Positions 33,571-43,203 are shown, numbered from the stretch's first letter. The stretch is 64,000 nt of DNA from Runella sp. MFBS21 (GCF_029433105.1 NZ_JARNTW010000001.1:806001-870000), one strand, 5' to 3'. The notes: generated by a model from the letters alone, not told the origin. A program made the numbers and translations.

Positions 33571-34899
33571 ATGAAAAAACTGATTTTACTATTGTTATTG
33601 GGCTATATCCACACTTTTGCCCAAACTAGCCGCTACGATTCTTTGTGGAACAATGCTGCGGTAGAAAAACGCATTGCGGATGGTATCGAAAAAAATCGTA
33701 AAGGAGATTTTACTCTTCTTTTTCCTAATCTAAAGGGCAATGCTCAAATAGAAATTCAACAGGTAAAACATGAGTTTCAGTTTGGTTCCAATATTTTTAT
33801 GTTGAAAGGCTTCAAAACCGATGCCGAAAATCAGCGCTATGAAGAGGTATTTAAGTCATTGTTCAATACGGCTTGTGTACCTTTTTATTGGAAAGACCTT
33901 GAACCAGAGCAAGGAAAACCCCGATTTGCGGCCAATAGTGCCTTTATTTATCGTCGTCCACCGCCAGATTTGGTACTTGATTTTTGTCAAAAAAATGGCA
34001 TTACTCCCAAAGGCCATACGCTTGTCTGGGATAATACTGCCCATGCTGTACCCACATGGCTTACCAAAGATACTTCTAAGATTCAACCTTTTATTGATGC
34101 CCGCATCAAGACTTTGGCCGAACGCTACGGCTCGCAGGTGAAGACTTGGGATGTGGTCAATGAAGTACTAGCCGATCATCCTAATGTACCGATGCCCCCC
34201 GACTATGCTTTGAAAGCATTCAAGGCCGCTCAAAAGTATTATCCTGCTTCCACACGCTTGTTTATCAATGAAGTGACTACCTTGTCTTGGCAAAATTATC
34301 ACCGAGATTACACACCTTATAAGTTGCTGATAGAGAACCTAAAACACAAAGGGGCACGTATCGGCGGGATTGGTTTGCAGTTTCATTTTTTTAGTGAACC
34401 TCTGCATCATGATGTAGCAGCGGGCAAGGCCATGCGTCCTGAAGACTTGTTTAAGGCGCTTGATTTGTATGGTCAGTTCAATTTGCCTTTACACGTGTCG
34501 GAGATTACAATCCCTACTTTGCCCAATACCAAGGAGGGGTTGGAAAACCAAGCCAAAATGACCCGTAATTTTTATCGCTTGTGGTTTAGTCACGCGGCGG
34601 TAGAGGCGATTATTTGGTGGAATGTTGCCGATGGTACTGCGGTAGCGGGTGAAGACAAGTGGAGGGGAGGGTTTTTGGATGAAGCTCTTCAACCTAAGCC
34701 TTCTTATCATGCACTTAATTCTTTGATTAATCAGGAATGGAAGACCCAAATAAATACAAGTGTAACAGGTAAAAGTTATTCGTTTAGAGGGTTTTATGGG
34801 GAGTATGTAGCTAAAATCACGGTCAATGGAAAGACGGTAGAAAAGCGTTTCGTGGTCGGAAAAAATCAACCTAAAGAATTGAATATAACGGGGCTTTAG
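33571..34899 (+). CDS. Glycoside hydrolase family 10 endo-xylanase-like enzyme
   Basis: 442 residues with a signal peptide ending at FAQ. A small beta domain (about 30-75) precedes the GH10 barrel. The acid/base is E198 in WDVVNEVLAD and the nucleophile E311 in LPLHVSEITIPT, both in their family contexts; GHTLVWDNTAHAVPTWL is the conserved substrate-binding stretch. The C-terminal 60 residues (WKTQINTSVTGKSYSFRGFYG...) look like a sandwich tail. GH10 enzymes cut beta-1,4 bonds of xylan backbones, also decorated ones. It starts four bases after the LamG gene and is probably co-transcribed. The activity on plain xylan is inferred; some members of this subgroup act on other glycans. Confidence 0.92.
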   Translation: MKKLILLLLLGYIHTFAQTSRYDSLWNNAAVEKRIADGIEKNRKGDFTLLFPNLKGNAQIEIQQVKHEFQFGSNIFMLKGFKTDAENQRYEEVFKSLFNTACVPFYWKDLEPEQGKPRFAANSAFIYRRPPPDLVLDFCQKNGITPKGHTLVWDNTAHAVPTWLTKDTSKIQPFIDARIKTLAERYGSQVKTWDVVNEVLADHPNVPMPPDYALKAFKAAQKYYPASTRLFINEVTTLSWQNYHRDYTPYKLLIENLKHKGARIGGIGLQFHFFSEPLHHDVAAGKAMRPEDLFKALDLYGQFNLPLHVSEITIPTLPNTKEGLENQAKMTRNFYRLWFSHAAVEAIIWWNVADGTAVAGEDKWRGGFLDEALQPKPSYHALNSLINQEWKTQINTSVTGKSYSFRGFYGEYVAKITVNGKTVEKRFVVGKNQPKELNITGL

Positions 34900-34931
34900 T
34901 CTGCTTGTTTACAAAACTATTACTCCTAAAA

Positions 34932-34988
34932 CCCCACGCCTCTAGGCTGGGGATGGAAGAAAAAAGAAATACCAGCGAGGCTTTAGCC
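34932..34988. repeat. Dispersed palindromic repeat, copy 2, plus a second small palindrome
   Basis: CCCCACGCCT-CT-AGGCTGGGG at 34932-34952 folds with one bulged C and is related to 20317-20340. A second palindrome GGCTTTAGCC lies at 34979-34988. They stand after the GH10 gene, in place of a recognisable terminator; no T-run follows. Confidence 0.5.
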
Positions 34989-35153
34989 CTGACTTTTTCA
35001 TAGGAGTGTGTTTAAAATCAAGGCTAAATCGGAGTGCTTATTTACTTAAATGAGTATGCATAAAATTGAATAAAATTTGTTTTCTAAGTGGTTGATTATC
35101 AATGCAAATAATGGTTAACAATTAGCTGTATATAAGCACTCAATTTCTTTCAA

Positions 35154-35533
35154 TGACGGGCTGGGTACTTAGCTCAAGATAGTAAAACTTTAATGACGGG
35201 CTGGGTACTTAGCTCAAGATAGTAAAACTTTAATGACGGGCTGGTACTTAGCTTAAAATAGTAAAACTTTAATGACGGGCTGGTACTTAGCTCAAGATAG
35301 TAAAACTTTATTGACGGGCTGGTACTTAGCTTAAAATAGTAAAACTTTAATGACGGGCTGGTACTTAGCTTGAAATAGTAAAACTTTAATGACGGGCTGG
35401 TAGCATTTAGCTCAAGATAGTAAAACTTTAATGACGGGCTGGTAGCATTTAGCTCAAGATAGTAAAACTTTAATGACGGGCTGGTAGCATTTAGCTCAAG
35501 ATAGTAAAACTTTAATGACGGGCTGGTAGCCCG
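35154..35533 (+). repeat. Tandem array of nine 39-42-bp units ending in a REP-like palindrome
   Basis: The core TGACGGGCTGG occurs ten times, at 35154, 35194, 35234, 35273, 35312, 35351, 35390, 35432, 35474 and 35516. Unit lengths are 40, 40, 39, 39, 39, 39, 42, 42, 42. Between cores the sequence is a variant of TACTTAGCTCAAGATAGTAAAACTTTAA-type DNA, the 42-bp units having TAGCATTTAG. Only the last core is completed to the palindrome ACGGGCT-GGT-AGCCCGT (35517-35533), 10 bases before the next start codon. Confidence 0.95.
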
Positions 35534-35543
35534 TGCCACATTT

Positions 35544-36734
35544 ATGAAAATTATTGATTTAAAGACGCGTTGTGTGGCGATTCCGCTCAATGCGCAATTA
35601 AGACACAATACAGGGGTGCACCCTGGCTACTTTCTGCGGACCATTTTGGAACTGGTAACTGACGAGGGCATCATTGGTCTGGGGGAAGTAGGGGGTGGTG
35701 ACCAACGCGGCGCGTTACAAAAACTCAAACCGCGAATTATCGGCCTTGACCCTTTTCACCTCGAAACAATCAAATTAAAGGTTCTGCGGAGTATTTACTA
35801 TATGTCGAATGCCCGACTGTATGCCGCTATCGAGATGGCATGTTTAGATATTCAGGGCAAAGTGTTGGGGCGTCCTCTAAGTGATTTATTGGGCGGACGT
35901 GTACGCGACGAGGTGCCGTTCATCGCTTATTTGTTTTGGCGCTACGACCGCCCCGGCGGTGGTCATGATGAGACAGCGGAAGATTTGGCCGATTTTTGTG
36001 AAGAACTCCACGAAACGCTGGGTGTCAATGCCATGAAACTCAAAGCGGGCGTCATGCCTCCTGCCGAAGAAGCTCGCGTACTCGAACTCTGCCGAGAAAG
36101 GTTAGGAGATGATTTTGGCTTACGAATCGATCCTAACGGCGTATGGTCGGTGCCAACAGCGGTAAAAATTGGGAAAAGATTGGAAAGCCTAGGACTTGAG
36201 TATTTTGAAGACCCTTCTTGGGGATTGAATGGAAATGCCGAAGTCCGCAAACAAATACGCATTCCGATTGCTACCAATATGTATCCTGCTCGATTTGATG
36301 ACCTTGCGCCGGCTATCAAAATGGAGGCGGTAGATATTGTATTGACCGATATTCACTATTGGGAAGGGCCCAAAGGAGTCAAAGATTTGGTGGCGGTTTG
36401 CAACACCTTCAATCTAGGGGTGGCAATGCACAGTGGGGCTGAGTTTGGCATCGAACTCGCAGCCATGATTCATACTGCTTCTACCATTCCTACCATGACT
36501 TTTGCGGGAGATGCTCACTATCATTATTTGACCGACGACATCATCGAAGGAGGATTAATGAAATACGAAAATGGGGCTATCAAAGTACCTACAGGACCAG
36601 GTTTGGGCGTCGCGCTAGATGAAGACAAGATGAAGTTTTACGAAAAATATTATGAACAAAAAGGGGATTATTATGCCCGTTTTCATCAAGACCCTTATCG
36701 TCCAGACTGGTATCCTACGGTCGGTGGAATTTAA
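35544..36734 (+). CDS. Enolase superfamily dehydratase, glucarate-dehydratase-like
   Basis: 396 residues. The capping domain (1-120) is followed by the TIM barrel with K165-L-K167 (MKLKAG), D196 in LRIDPNG, E222 in EYFEDP, N245 in IATNMYP and H296 in AMHSGAE. The Asn as third metal ligand in an ATNM context and the K-x-K / His pair point to the glucarate dehydratase subgroup, which dehydrates D-glucarate, galactarate or related aldarates and aldonates. No signal peptide: cytoplasmic. It fits a locus releasing uronic acid-bearing glycans. Because enolase superfamily substrates change with few residues, the exact acid is uncertain. The 5' end abuts the tandem array. Confidence 0.87.
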   Translation: MKIIDLKTRCVAIPLNAQLRHNTGVHPGYFLRTILELVTDEGIIGLGEVGGGDQRGALQKLKPRIIGLDPFHLETIKLKVLRSIYYMSNARLYAAIEMACLDIQGKVLGRPLSDLLGGRVRDEVPFIAYLFWRYDRPGGGHDETAEDLADFCEELHETLGVNAMKLKAGVMPPAEEARVLELCRERLGDDFGLRIDPNGVWSVPTAVKIGKRLESLGLEYFEDPSWGLNGNAEVRKQIRIPIATNMYPARFDDLAPAIKMEAVDIVLTDIHYWEGPKGVKDLVAVCNTFNLGVAMHSGAEFGIELAAMIHTASTIPTMTFAGDAHYHYLTDDIIEGGLMKYENGAIKVPTGPGLGVALDEDKMKFYEKYYEQKGDYYARFHQDPYRPDWYPTVGGI

Positions 36735-36805
36735 TGAAAGGGAAGTTAATTGTTCAATAATCAGATAGTTAAAGGCACCGAATTAATAACACAAAACGAT
36801 TAACT

Positions 36806-38227
36806 GTGCGTAAATTAATCTTAGCTTTCGTAGTTTGTTGGTTTGGGAAGGTAATAGCGCAAAAACAACCTTCTGAAAAATCATTTGTGGAAATCAGTCG
36901 TCAAGATGCGCGGTATTTGGCTTTGAGCAATGGGCAGACGTTCATCCCTGTGGGGCCTAATATCTGTTTTCCACGCGGACTTACTACCGAAACCGACGTA
37001 TTGGGATTTTATGAAAAGTACTTCCAAAAGCTGGCTCAAAATGGCGGCAATTTTACCCGTATTTGGTTGAGCGTACCTGTTTTTGAAATAGAGCATCAGT
37101 CTGCCGGAAAGTATGATTTGGCTATCGCGAGGCGTATCGATAAGGTATTGGCAATGGCCAAAAAATATCATATCAGGGTAAAGTTTTGTTTGGAACATTT
37201 CAGAAAAATCACCAATTCTCCCGCGCCTTTTCCTACTTCTGTACCTTTTGACAGACCTGTTTATGAATCCAAAATTGCAACGATAGATGACTTCTTTTTG
37301 ACCGATAAAGGCAAAAAATTGTACCTCGACCGTATTGATTTTTTGGCAAAACGATACGGAAATAATCCGAGCGTCTTTGGCTGGGAACTTTGGAATGAGG
37401 TCAATGCCGTAGGTGTCAACGACAAGAATCAATTGCTGAAATGGACGCAAGAAATGCTCCCGGAAGTGAAAAAACGATTTCCTCGTCAGTTGGTGATGCA
37501 AAGTCTTGGAAGCTTTGATACTGAAAGTGCGACCGATATGTACCGTATCTATTCCCAACTGCCTACCAATCAACTAGCCCAAGTACACCGGTATTTGGAT
37601 TTGGGGGCAAGCTTGGAAGTGTGTAAAGGCCCGATGGAAGTGCTTGCAAGCAATGCCGTTTTGACTCTTCGAGCGTTTTGTCCTGATAAGCCGGTGCTAC
37701 TTTCTGAGGTAGGAGCCGTAGAGCCACGCCATGCAGGGCCTTCAAAATTGTACGAAAAAGACACTTTAGGCATTCTTTTGCACGACCTCCTGTTTGCGCC
37801 GTTTTTTGCAGGAGCTGCTGCCCCTGGGCAAAGTTGGCACTGGGATTATTATATCGAAAAACATAACCTTTGGTGGCATTTTGCCCGTTTTTCGGAGGCC
37901 ATCAAAGGCTTTGACCCCGTAGCACAAAAAGCCCAAGCATTCACCGAAAACCTTCCCGAAGGCTTACATCTCTATGGATTGGAAGGCGAAAATATGAGTT
38001 TGCTATGGATAAGAGACCCTCGAAATGATTGGAAAACGGAATTGGTAGAAGGAAAGGCAGTAAAGGCTGTCGTGCCGCAGTCTCTAACGATTCACCAAAA
38101 GGGCATCCGAAACGTATCATTTTATGATGCTTGGACAAACCGCTGGTCTTCAGGTGCTTTATCTGCCGACGGCAGCTTGGTACTGCCTTCTTTTAGCCGT
38201 TCTATCGTTGTAAAATTAGAGAAATAA
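36806..38227 (+). CDS. Secreted GH-A clan (GH5-like) glycoside hydrolase
   Basis: 473 residues from a GTG start at 36806, with a signal peptide (LILAFVVCWFGKVIAQ). It has the beta/alpha barrel layout of GH-A clan enzymes: FIPVGPNICFP, FTRIWLSVPVF, then YGNNPSVFGWELWNEVNAVG with acid/base E198, and PVLLSEVGAVEP with the probable nucleophile E301. A C-terminal beta domain (about 395-473) follows. GH5-type enzymes of this layout cleave beta-mannans, glucans or xylan side structures; I cannot choose. The gap to the enolase gene is 71 bases and to the SDR gene four bases, so it belongs to the same transcription unit as the SDR. Confidence 0.82.
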   Translation: MRKLILAFVVCWFGKVIAQKQPSEKSFVEISRQDARYLALSNGQTFIPVGPNICFPRGLTTETDVLGFYEKYFQKLAQNGGNFTRIWLSVPVFEIEHQSAGKYDLAIARRIDKVLAMAKKYHIRVKFCLEHFRKITNSPAPFPTSVPFDRPVYESKIATIDDFFLTDKGKKLYLDRIDFLAKRYGNNPSVFGWELWNEVNAVGVNDKNQLLKWTQEMLPEVKKRFPRQLVMQSLGSFDTESATDMYRIYSQLPTNQLAQVHRYLDLGASLEVCKGPMEVLASNAVLTLRAFCPDKPVLLSEVGAVEPRHAGPSKLYEKDTLGILLHDLLFAPFFAGAAAPGQSWHWDYYIEKHNLWWHFARFSEAIKGFDPVAQKAQAFTENLPEGLHLYGLEGENMSLLWIRDPRNDWKTELVEGKAVKAVVPQSLTIHQKGIRNVSFYDAWTNRWSSGALSADGSLVLPSFSRSIVVKLEK

Positions 38228-38231
38228 CGTC

Positions 38232-39023
38232 ATGCGATTAAGACATAAAAAAGCATTAGTAACGGGAGCTTCGGGCGGAATTGGCCGAGCCATCGCCTTG
38301 CAGCTCGCCCGCGAGGGATGCTTGGTAGGTGTGCATTATTTCGACAAAGAAGAAGAAGCCAAGCAGGTCCAAGCCGAGATTGAGACACAAGGTGGGAAAG
38401 CCTATTTGTTTCAAGCAGATTTGTCGGAAGTAGCGCAAGTAAAAGCCCTCGGAACAGCCGCTTGGGAAGCCATGCAAGGGATAGATTACTTGGTGAACAA
38501 TGCTGGGATTTCTTACAAAAAACATTTTTTGGATGTCAGCGAAGAAGATGTTGACGCTTTTATGGATGTCAATTTCAAAGGCACGTTTTTTCTAAGTCAG
38601 ACCCTTGCTCAATTGATGATTCAACACCACGTAGAAGGTAGCATTTATACCATAACGTCGGTCAATGCGCTTCGTCCAGGATTGGGGCTGAGTACTTATG
38701 GTGCTACCAAAGGTGCCCTCGAAACCCTCATGAAAGGTGTGGCGATGGAGCTTGCTCCTCACCAAATCAGGGTCAATACCATTGCTTTGGGCGCATTTGA
38801 AACGGATATTACAGCTCCCGTTTGGCAAAACCCAACTTTGCTCAAAGAAGTCAATGACGGCATCCCGATGGGGCGCTTTGGCCAACCTCACGAAGCCGCT
38901 GCAGTGATAGTAGATTTGCTGAGTTCGGGGAGCTATTTGACAGGAGCGAGCCTCACTCTGGATGGTGGCCTATTGTTGATGCGAGGTTATGGAAAACCCG
39001 GTCTTTATGATACAGAAAAATGA
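38232..39023 (+). CDS. SDR family oxidoreductase
   Basis: 263 residues. Classic short-chain dehydrogenase features: TGASGGIGRA as nucleotide-binding loop near residue 11, D in FQADLSE, NNAGIS near residue 90, the catalytic serine in ITSVNA, Y156-x3-K160 in YGATKGA, and PGLGLS/NTIALGAFET. Cytoplasmic; it probably uses NAD(P) to oxidise or reduce a sugar or sugar acid. The late sequence GGLLLMRGYGKPG is a C-terminal extension typical of sugar-acid SDRs. It lies between the GH-A gene (gap four) and the GH2 gene (gap 16), with the dehydratase and RraA-like genes nearby, which fits catabolism of a uronic or aldonic acid. Confidence 0.9.
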   Translation: MRLRHKKALVTGASGGIGRAIALQLAREGCLVGVHYFDKEEEAKQVQAEIETQGGKAYLFQADLSEVAQVKALGTAAWEAMQGIDYLVNNAGISYKKHFLDVSEEDVDAFMDVNFKGTFFLSQTLAQLMIQHHVEGSIYTITSVNALRPGLGLSTYGATKGALETLMKGVAMELAPHQIRVNTIALGAFETDITAPVWQNPTLLKEVNDGIPMGRFGQPHEAAAVIVDLLSSGSYLTGASLTLDGGLLLMRGYGKPGLYDTEK

Positions 39024-39039
39024 AAAACAAAAACCTAAC

Positions 39040-41913
39040 ATGAACCCTTTTCTTCAGACATACCATACTTTTAGACTTTTGGGGGCTTTGGCCTTTTGGC
39101 CATTGCTTTCACCTGTTTTTGCCCAAACTCCCCCCACTTTATGGCAGCCTTATCGTATAGCCGAAAGAGTAGGGGCACAGCACCTTGATTTATCGGGCGA
39201 GGGCTGGACACTTGGACACACCGACCAACCTATCAAAAACATCGAAGACCTAAAAGATGTGAAAGATGTTTTTAAAACTTCTATTCCTAATTCAGTGCAT
39301 TGGTCTTATTTCAAAGCAGGAAAGTTACCTCACCCTTATTATCACAAAAACTCTCTTCAATACACTTGGCTCGACGAAAAAGCGTGGTATTATCGTCGTA
39401 GTTTCAAACTACCCGCCACTGCCACCGACCATTATGTTTATCTGTGTTTTGAGGGAGTAGATTATTTCTCAAAAGTATGGGTTAATGATTCGCTAGTGGG
39501 TATCCATGAGGGGATGTTTGGTGGACCTACCGTGGAGATTAGTCGGCTATTGGAAGCTGATAATGAAATAGTTGTGGAAGTAAGAGCAGGAAATTGGGGG
39601 AACAAAGCTACCTATTATGAAAATCTCCCTCGCTTAGGTTCTGGCGAATTTGATTATTCTAAACGCAAAGGCTACAATCCCCGAGCAAGCGGCAAAATCA
39701 TCAAACCGTGGGTGATTTCGGGCGGTTCGGGAGGAGAACCTTTCTTTAGCGTCGGGATGTGGCAAGGAGTACGTTTGGAGGTGGTTCCTAAAGTCCACGT
39801 TGAGCGTCCTTTTCTGACTACCAAATCCATCGCAGCCAATGCAAGTTCAGCGGCTTTGCATCTTTCTCTGGAATTGTTGGCCAACGAAGTTTCTACTAAC
39901 CTCAAGCTGCATCCGTGGCAAAACACCCAACTCGACCATCCTGACAACTATGGTCAAAAATTTGAAGCTATTGGTGGCAATTACACGGTAGCCTTGGAAA
40001 TGAGTAGTGGTGGAGTCTCTGCCTTCAAGCAATCTTGGACCGTAAGCTTAAACAAAGGACGAAACTGGCTAGAAAAAGACATTCTATTGCCCAAACCCAA
40101 GCTTTGGAATCCCAATGGGCTGGGCAAAGCCGAGCTTTATGATGTAAAAATAGTGCTTTTGAAAGACGGCAAAGCAGTTGATAACCTAGGGTTTACTTAT
40201 GGTGTCCGGACGATTGAGTACTTACCTACTGCAGGACCCCGCACCCGCGACCGCTGGGACGACTGGCAGTTTGTGGTGAATGGTAAGAAGTTTTTTGTAA
40301 AAGGAATGAATTTTACCCCCCAAGATATATTGTTGGATTTGAACCGGGAGCGTTATCGTTGGACTTTAGAAGCCGCTCAAAAAATGGGCGTCCAACTCAT
40401 TCGTATTTGGGGTGGGGGGCTATTAGAAACTCAGCATCTGTACGACATCTGTAATGAATTGGGCATCATGGTGTGGCAAGATTTCCCGATTGGAAACCAA
40501 GATACGCCCGACTACCCCCAAGATGTATGGGAAGCACAGGTGGTGCAAAATATTCTTCGCCTTCGCAATCATCCTTCATTGGCGGTATGGTGTGGAGGAA
40601 ATGAATTCAATGCTTATTCTTACGGCAACGCTACCTCTATCGGGATTATTGAGCGAAATCTCCGAACCTTCGACCCATCGAGGGTGTTCAAACGCACCAC
40701 TCCCGACCACGGTGCCATTCATATTTATCCCGATATGGACCCTATTTGGTACAATCGTAGCTATGCCAAAGCACCGTGGATTTCGGAAACAGGAATGCAT
40801 TCGATTCCCGAAGCAGGCGTATTTTATGAGACGGTTGACAATACCGAATTTCATGACCTAGGTAAAATGTGGGATAAAGAGTTTTATAAAACGCACCCCG
40901 AATTTATCCATCATTTTACAGAATATGGCCCCGGACGCGTACCTCGGATGCTGAGTCGAGCGTCGCATATCATTGATGTCTCTGACCCTACGATTGATGC
41001 TATTTCGGAGGCTTCGCAAGTAGGTGCGGGCGAGTTTTATCAAATTTTCTCCGAAAAAGTCCAAGGGAGTTATCCCGTTACGGCAGGTTTGATGCCTTGG
41101 GTATTTAAGCGGCATTGGCCCGTGATTGCCATTCAATTGATGGATTGGTTTGGCCAAGCAGCCGCACCTTATTATTTCCTAAAACGTACTTATGAACCTA
41201 CCCACATAGCGGTGGATATCCCCCGAATGTTGTGGAAAAAAGGCGAAAAGATGGCACTTCCTATCAAAATTACCCATGCTTTGCCCGAAATTCTGAAAAA
41301 TGGGCAGGTTTCAATCACGGTTTTGGACGATAATTTCAAAGCAGTTTGGAGTCAACAAAAAACAGTGAATATCAACGCTGGGCCTTCGGTTAGTGAAGTA
41401 GCTACGGGACATTATGCCATCCCTGAAGATTACAGCGATCGCTTTTTGTTTGTGATAGCCGAACTCAAAGATGCGACGGGCAAACTGATTTCTCGCTCAT
41501 TTTATTATCCACGGGTTTTGGCCAAAATGGAAGATTCCCAGTTTTATAGCAACTATACCACCAAGCCCATTGAATGGATTACGCTCGACAAAGGCCCTTG
41601 GCTCAAACCTACTGTTGCTAAAAACACAACAACTTGTCAGCTGTCGGTGGTGCGTCATGAAAAAATAAATGCGCAAAAAAGTCGCATTACAATCAGGGTT
41701 TCAAATCAAGGAAAACTACCTGCCTTTATGACCAAAGTGGATATTATGGGTACGAAGCGAGCTATCGTAGCAAGTGACAACTACAACTGGTTGGCAGCAG
41801 GCGAAAGTCGTGAAATTACTTTAGATGTTCTTTGGCGTGAACCCGAAACGGCGGCTCAAGCAGTATTGAATTTTAGTGCATGGAATGCTCCTAAAGTAGA
41901 AACAAAACTATGA
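39040..41913 (+). CDS. Secreted glycoside hydrolase family 2 enzyme, beta-mannosidase-like
   Basis: 957 residues from the ATG at 39040; the frame is open to 38989 inside the SDR gene, but the signal peptide (FRLLGALAFWPLLSPVFAQ) supports the later start. Sugar-binding jelly roll (about 65-260; YYRRSFKLPATATDHYVYLCFEGVDYFSKVWVND), immunoglobulin-like domain, then barrel with QLIRIWGGGLLE, acid/base E522 in WCGGNEFNAY and probable nucleophile E583 in WISETGMHS. C-terminal beta domains follow. The layout and the W-C-G-G-N-E context are those of the beta-mannosidase / exo-glucosaminidase branch of GH2. It removes terminal sugars from oligosaccharides in the periplasm. Specificity within the branch is not readable. 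Confidence 0.86.
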   Translation: MNPFLQTYHTFRLLGALAFWPLLSPVFAQTPPTLWQPYRIAERVGAQHLDLSGEGWTLGHTDQPIKNIEDLKDVKDVFKTSIPNSVHWSYFKAGKLPHPYYHKNSLQYTWLDEKAWYYRRSFKLPATATDHYVYLCFEGVDYFSKVWVNDSLVGIHEGMFGGPTVEISRLLEADNEIVVEVRAGNWGNKATYYENLPRLGSGEFDYSKRKGYNPRASGKIIKPWVISGGSGGEPFFSVGMWQGVRLEVVPKVHVERPFLTTKSIAANASSAALHLSLELLANEVSTNLKLHPWQNTQLDHPDNYGQKFEAIGGNYTVALEMSSGGVSAFKQSWTVSLNKGRNWLEKDILLPKPKLWNPNGLGKAELYDVKIVLLKDGKAVDNLGFTYGVRTIEYLPTAGPRTRDRWDDWQFVVNGKKFFVKGMNFTPQDILLDLNRERYRWTLEAAQKMGVQLIRIWGGGLLETQHLYDICNELGIMVWQDFPIGNQDTPDYPQDVWEAQVVQNILRLRNHPSLAVWCGGNEFNAYSYGNATSIGIIERNLRTFDPSRVFKRTTPDHGAIHIYPDMDPIWYNRSYAKAPWISETGMHSIPEAGVFYETVDNTEFHDLGKMWDKEFYKTHPEFIHHFTEYGPGRVPRMLSRASHIIDVSDPTIDAISEASQVGAGEFYQIFSEKVQGSYPVTAGLMPWVFKRHWPVIAIQLMDWFGQAAAPYYFLKRTYEPTHIAVDIPRMLWKKGEKMALPIKITHALPEILKNGQVSITVLDDNFKAVWSQQKTVNINAGPSVSEVATGHYAIPEDYSDRFLFVIAELKDATGKLISRSFYYPRVLAKMEDSQFYSNYTTKPIEWITLDKGPWLKPTVAKNTTTCQLSVVRHEKINAQKSRITIRVSNQGKLPAFMTKVDIMGTKRAIVASDNYNWLAAGESREITLDVLWREPETAAQAVLNFSAWNAPKVETKL

Positions 41914-43181
41914 ACAAGTCACTAGAAATAAAGTCCCTGCCTTCTACCTCCCCTGTTTTTCCTGCTAGTTATCGGTGGGAGCTGCTGGCCTTACTTTGGT
42001 TTGCTTTTTTCTTAAATCAAGCAGATAGGCAGATTTTCAGCGTCGTTTTGCCTTTGATTCGAAAAGATTTGGGTCTGACCGATGCCGAACTTGGTTTGAT
42101 CGCATCAGCGTTGGTTTGGACGTATGGTCTTTTAGTACCTATCGCTGGTTTTATTGGCGACCGCTATTCACGGCGTAATATCCTGGGAATAAGTCTCTTG
42201 TTTTGGTCTTTGGCCACATTGAGTACAGGATTTTGTACAACCCTTATTCAATTTGTGCTACTACGGGGTATCGCTACAGGAGGTGGAGAAGCTTTTTATG
42301 CGCCTTCAGCCAATTCCCTTTTGAGTGAGCATCATTCTCAAAACAAGTCTTTGGCACTCTCTATTCATCAAACAGCCGTCTATTTTGGGATTATCTTAAG
42401 TGGATTGATTGCTGGCTATGTGGGAGAACACTACGGCTGGCAACGTGCTTTTTTTCTATTTGGGAGTTTTGGGGTAATACTCGGCATTGTGTTTTTTGTG
42501 CGGGTCAAAAAAGATACGCCGGCTATTGCGAAGGAGTTGCTACCTGATACGCAAGCGGTAAGTGTGGCGCAAGTAGCGCGTATCATCGTCAAAAAACCTA
42601 CGGTATGGATGCTTACTTTGGCCTTTGCATGTATGGTTTTTGTCAATGTGGGGTATCTTACGTGGATGCCTTCTTTTTTGGCCGAAAAATTTGGTCAATC
42701 ACTCACCGAAGCGGGTTTTACTTCTTTGTTTTATCATCATGTAGGGGCCTTTTTAGGGGTGCTTATGGGGGCCAAAATCGCAGATTCTTTTGCCAAAACC
42801 AAACCCCAAAGCCGCTTGATTGTGCAAGCTTTAGGGCTGCTACTAGGTGCGCCGTTTATTTACTTAATGAGTGTGAGTCTTTCGCCTAGTGTTACCTATG
42901 TGGCGTTGTTTTGCTTCGGGCTTTTTCGAGGTTGGTACGATTCCAATATCGTTGCTTCTCTGTATGAAGTAGTTGCGCCTCAGATTCGCTCTTCGGCCTA
43001 TGGCTTGATGCTGGCGTGTGCTTTTTTGGTAGGAGCTACTTCTCCTTTTTTGTTGGGCATCCTCAAGCCTACTTTAGGTCTTACCACTGGATTGGCAAGT
43101 TTAGCAGGCTTTTATGTTTTGGGCAGTGGGCTTATTGCCACAGCCGTAGTTTGGTTTTTCAAGCACGATAAAGAAACTTAA
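41910..43181 (+). CDS. MFS transporter (sugar acid/oligosaccharide importer)
   Basis: 423 residues, about 12 helices, translationally coupled to the GH2 gene by an ATGA overlap. MFS signatures: NQADRQIFSVVLPLI in helix 1, GLIASALVWTYGLLVPIAGFIGDRYSRR with the loop 2-3 motif G-x-x-x-D-R-x-x-R-R, and FVLLRGIATGGGEAFYAPSANSLLSEHH. The N-A-D-R-Q segment is shared with hexuronate and other organic-acid carriers (spinster/ACS-like groups). It should import the products released in the periplasm by the locus enzymes. The exact solute is inferred from context. Confidence 0.88.
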   Translation: MNKSLEIKSLPSTSPVFPASYRWELLALLWFAFFLNQADRQIFSVVLPLIRKDLGLTDAELGLIASALVWTYGLLVPIAGFIGDRYSRRNILGISLLFWSLATLSTGFCTTLIQFVLLRGIATGGGEAFYAPSANSLLSEHHSQNKSLALSIHQTAVYFGIILSGLIAGYVGEHYGWQRAFFLFGSFGVILGIVFFVRVKKDTPAIAKELLPDTQAVSVAQVARIIVKKPTVWMLTLAFACMVFVNVGYLTWMPSFLAEKFGQSLTEAGFTSLFYHHVGAFLGVLMGAKIADSFAKTKPQSRLIVQALGLLLGAPFIYLMSVSLSPSVTYVALFCFGLFRGWYDSNIVASLYEVVAPQIRSSAYGLMLACAFLVGATSPFLLGILKPTLGLTTGLASLAGFYVLGSGLIATAVVWFFKHDKET

Positions 43182-43203
43182 AACTAGTTCGCTTGAGTGT
43201 TTT

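Noticed and set aside
35154-35533. CRISPR array
   Set aside because: The regions between the repeated cores are themselves near-identical, so there are no unique spacers, and no cas genes are present.
35174-35608. Minus-strand frame encoding 13-14-residue repeats (SPSLKFYYLEL)
   Set aside because: It is a by-product of the DNA tandem array with lengths of 39 and 42 bases; the first units are 40 bases and break the frame, and it runs into the start of the enolase gene.
38989-39039. Earlier start of the GH2 gene inside the SDR gene
   Set aside because: The later ATG at 39040 is directly followed by a good signal peptide and avoids the overlap.
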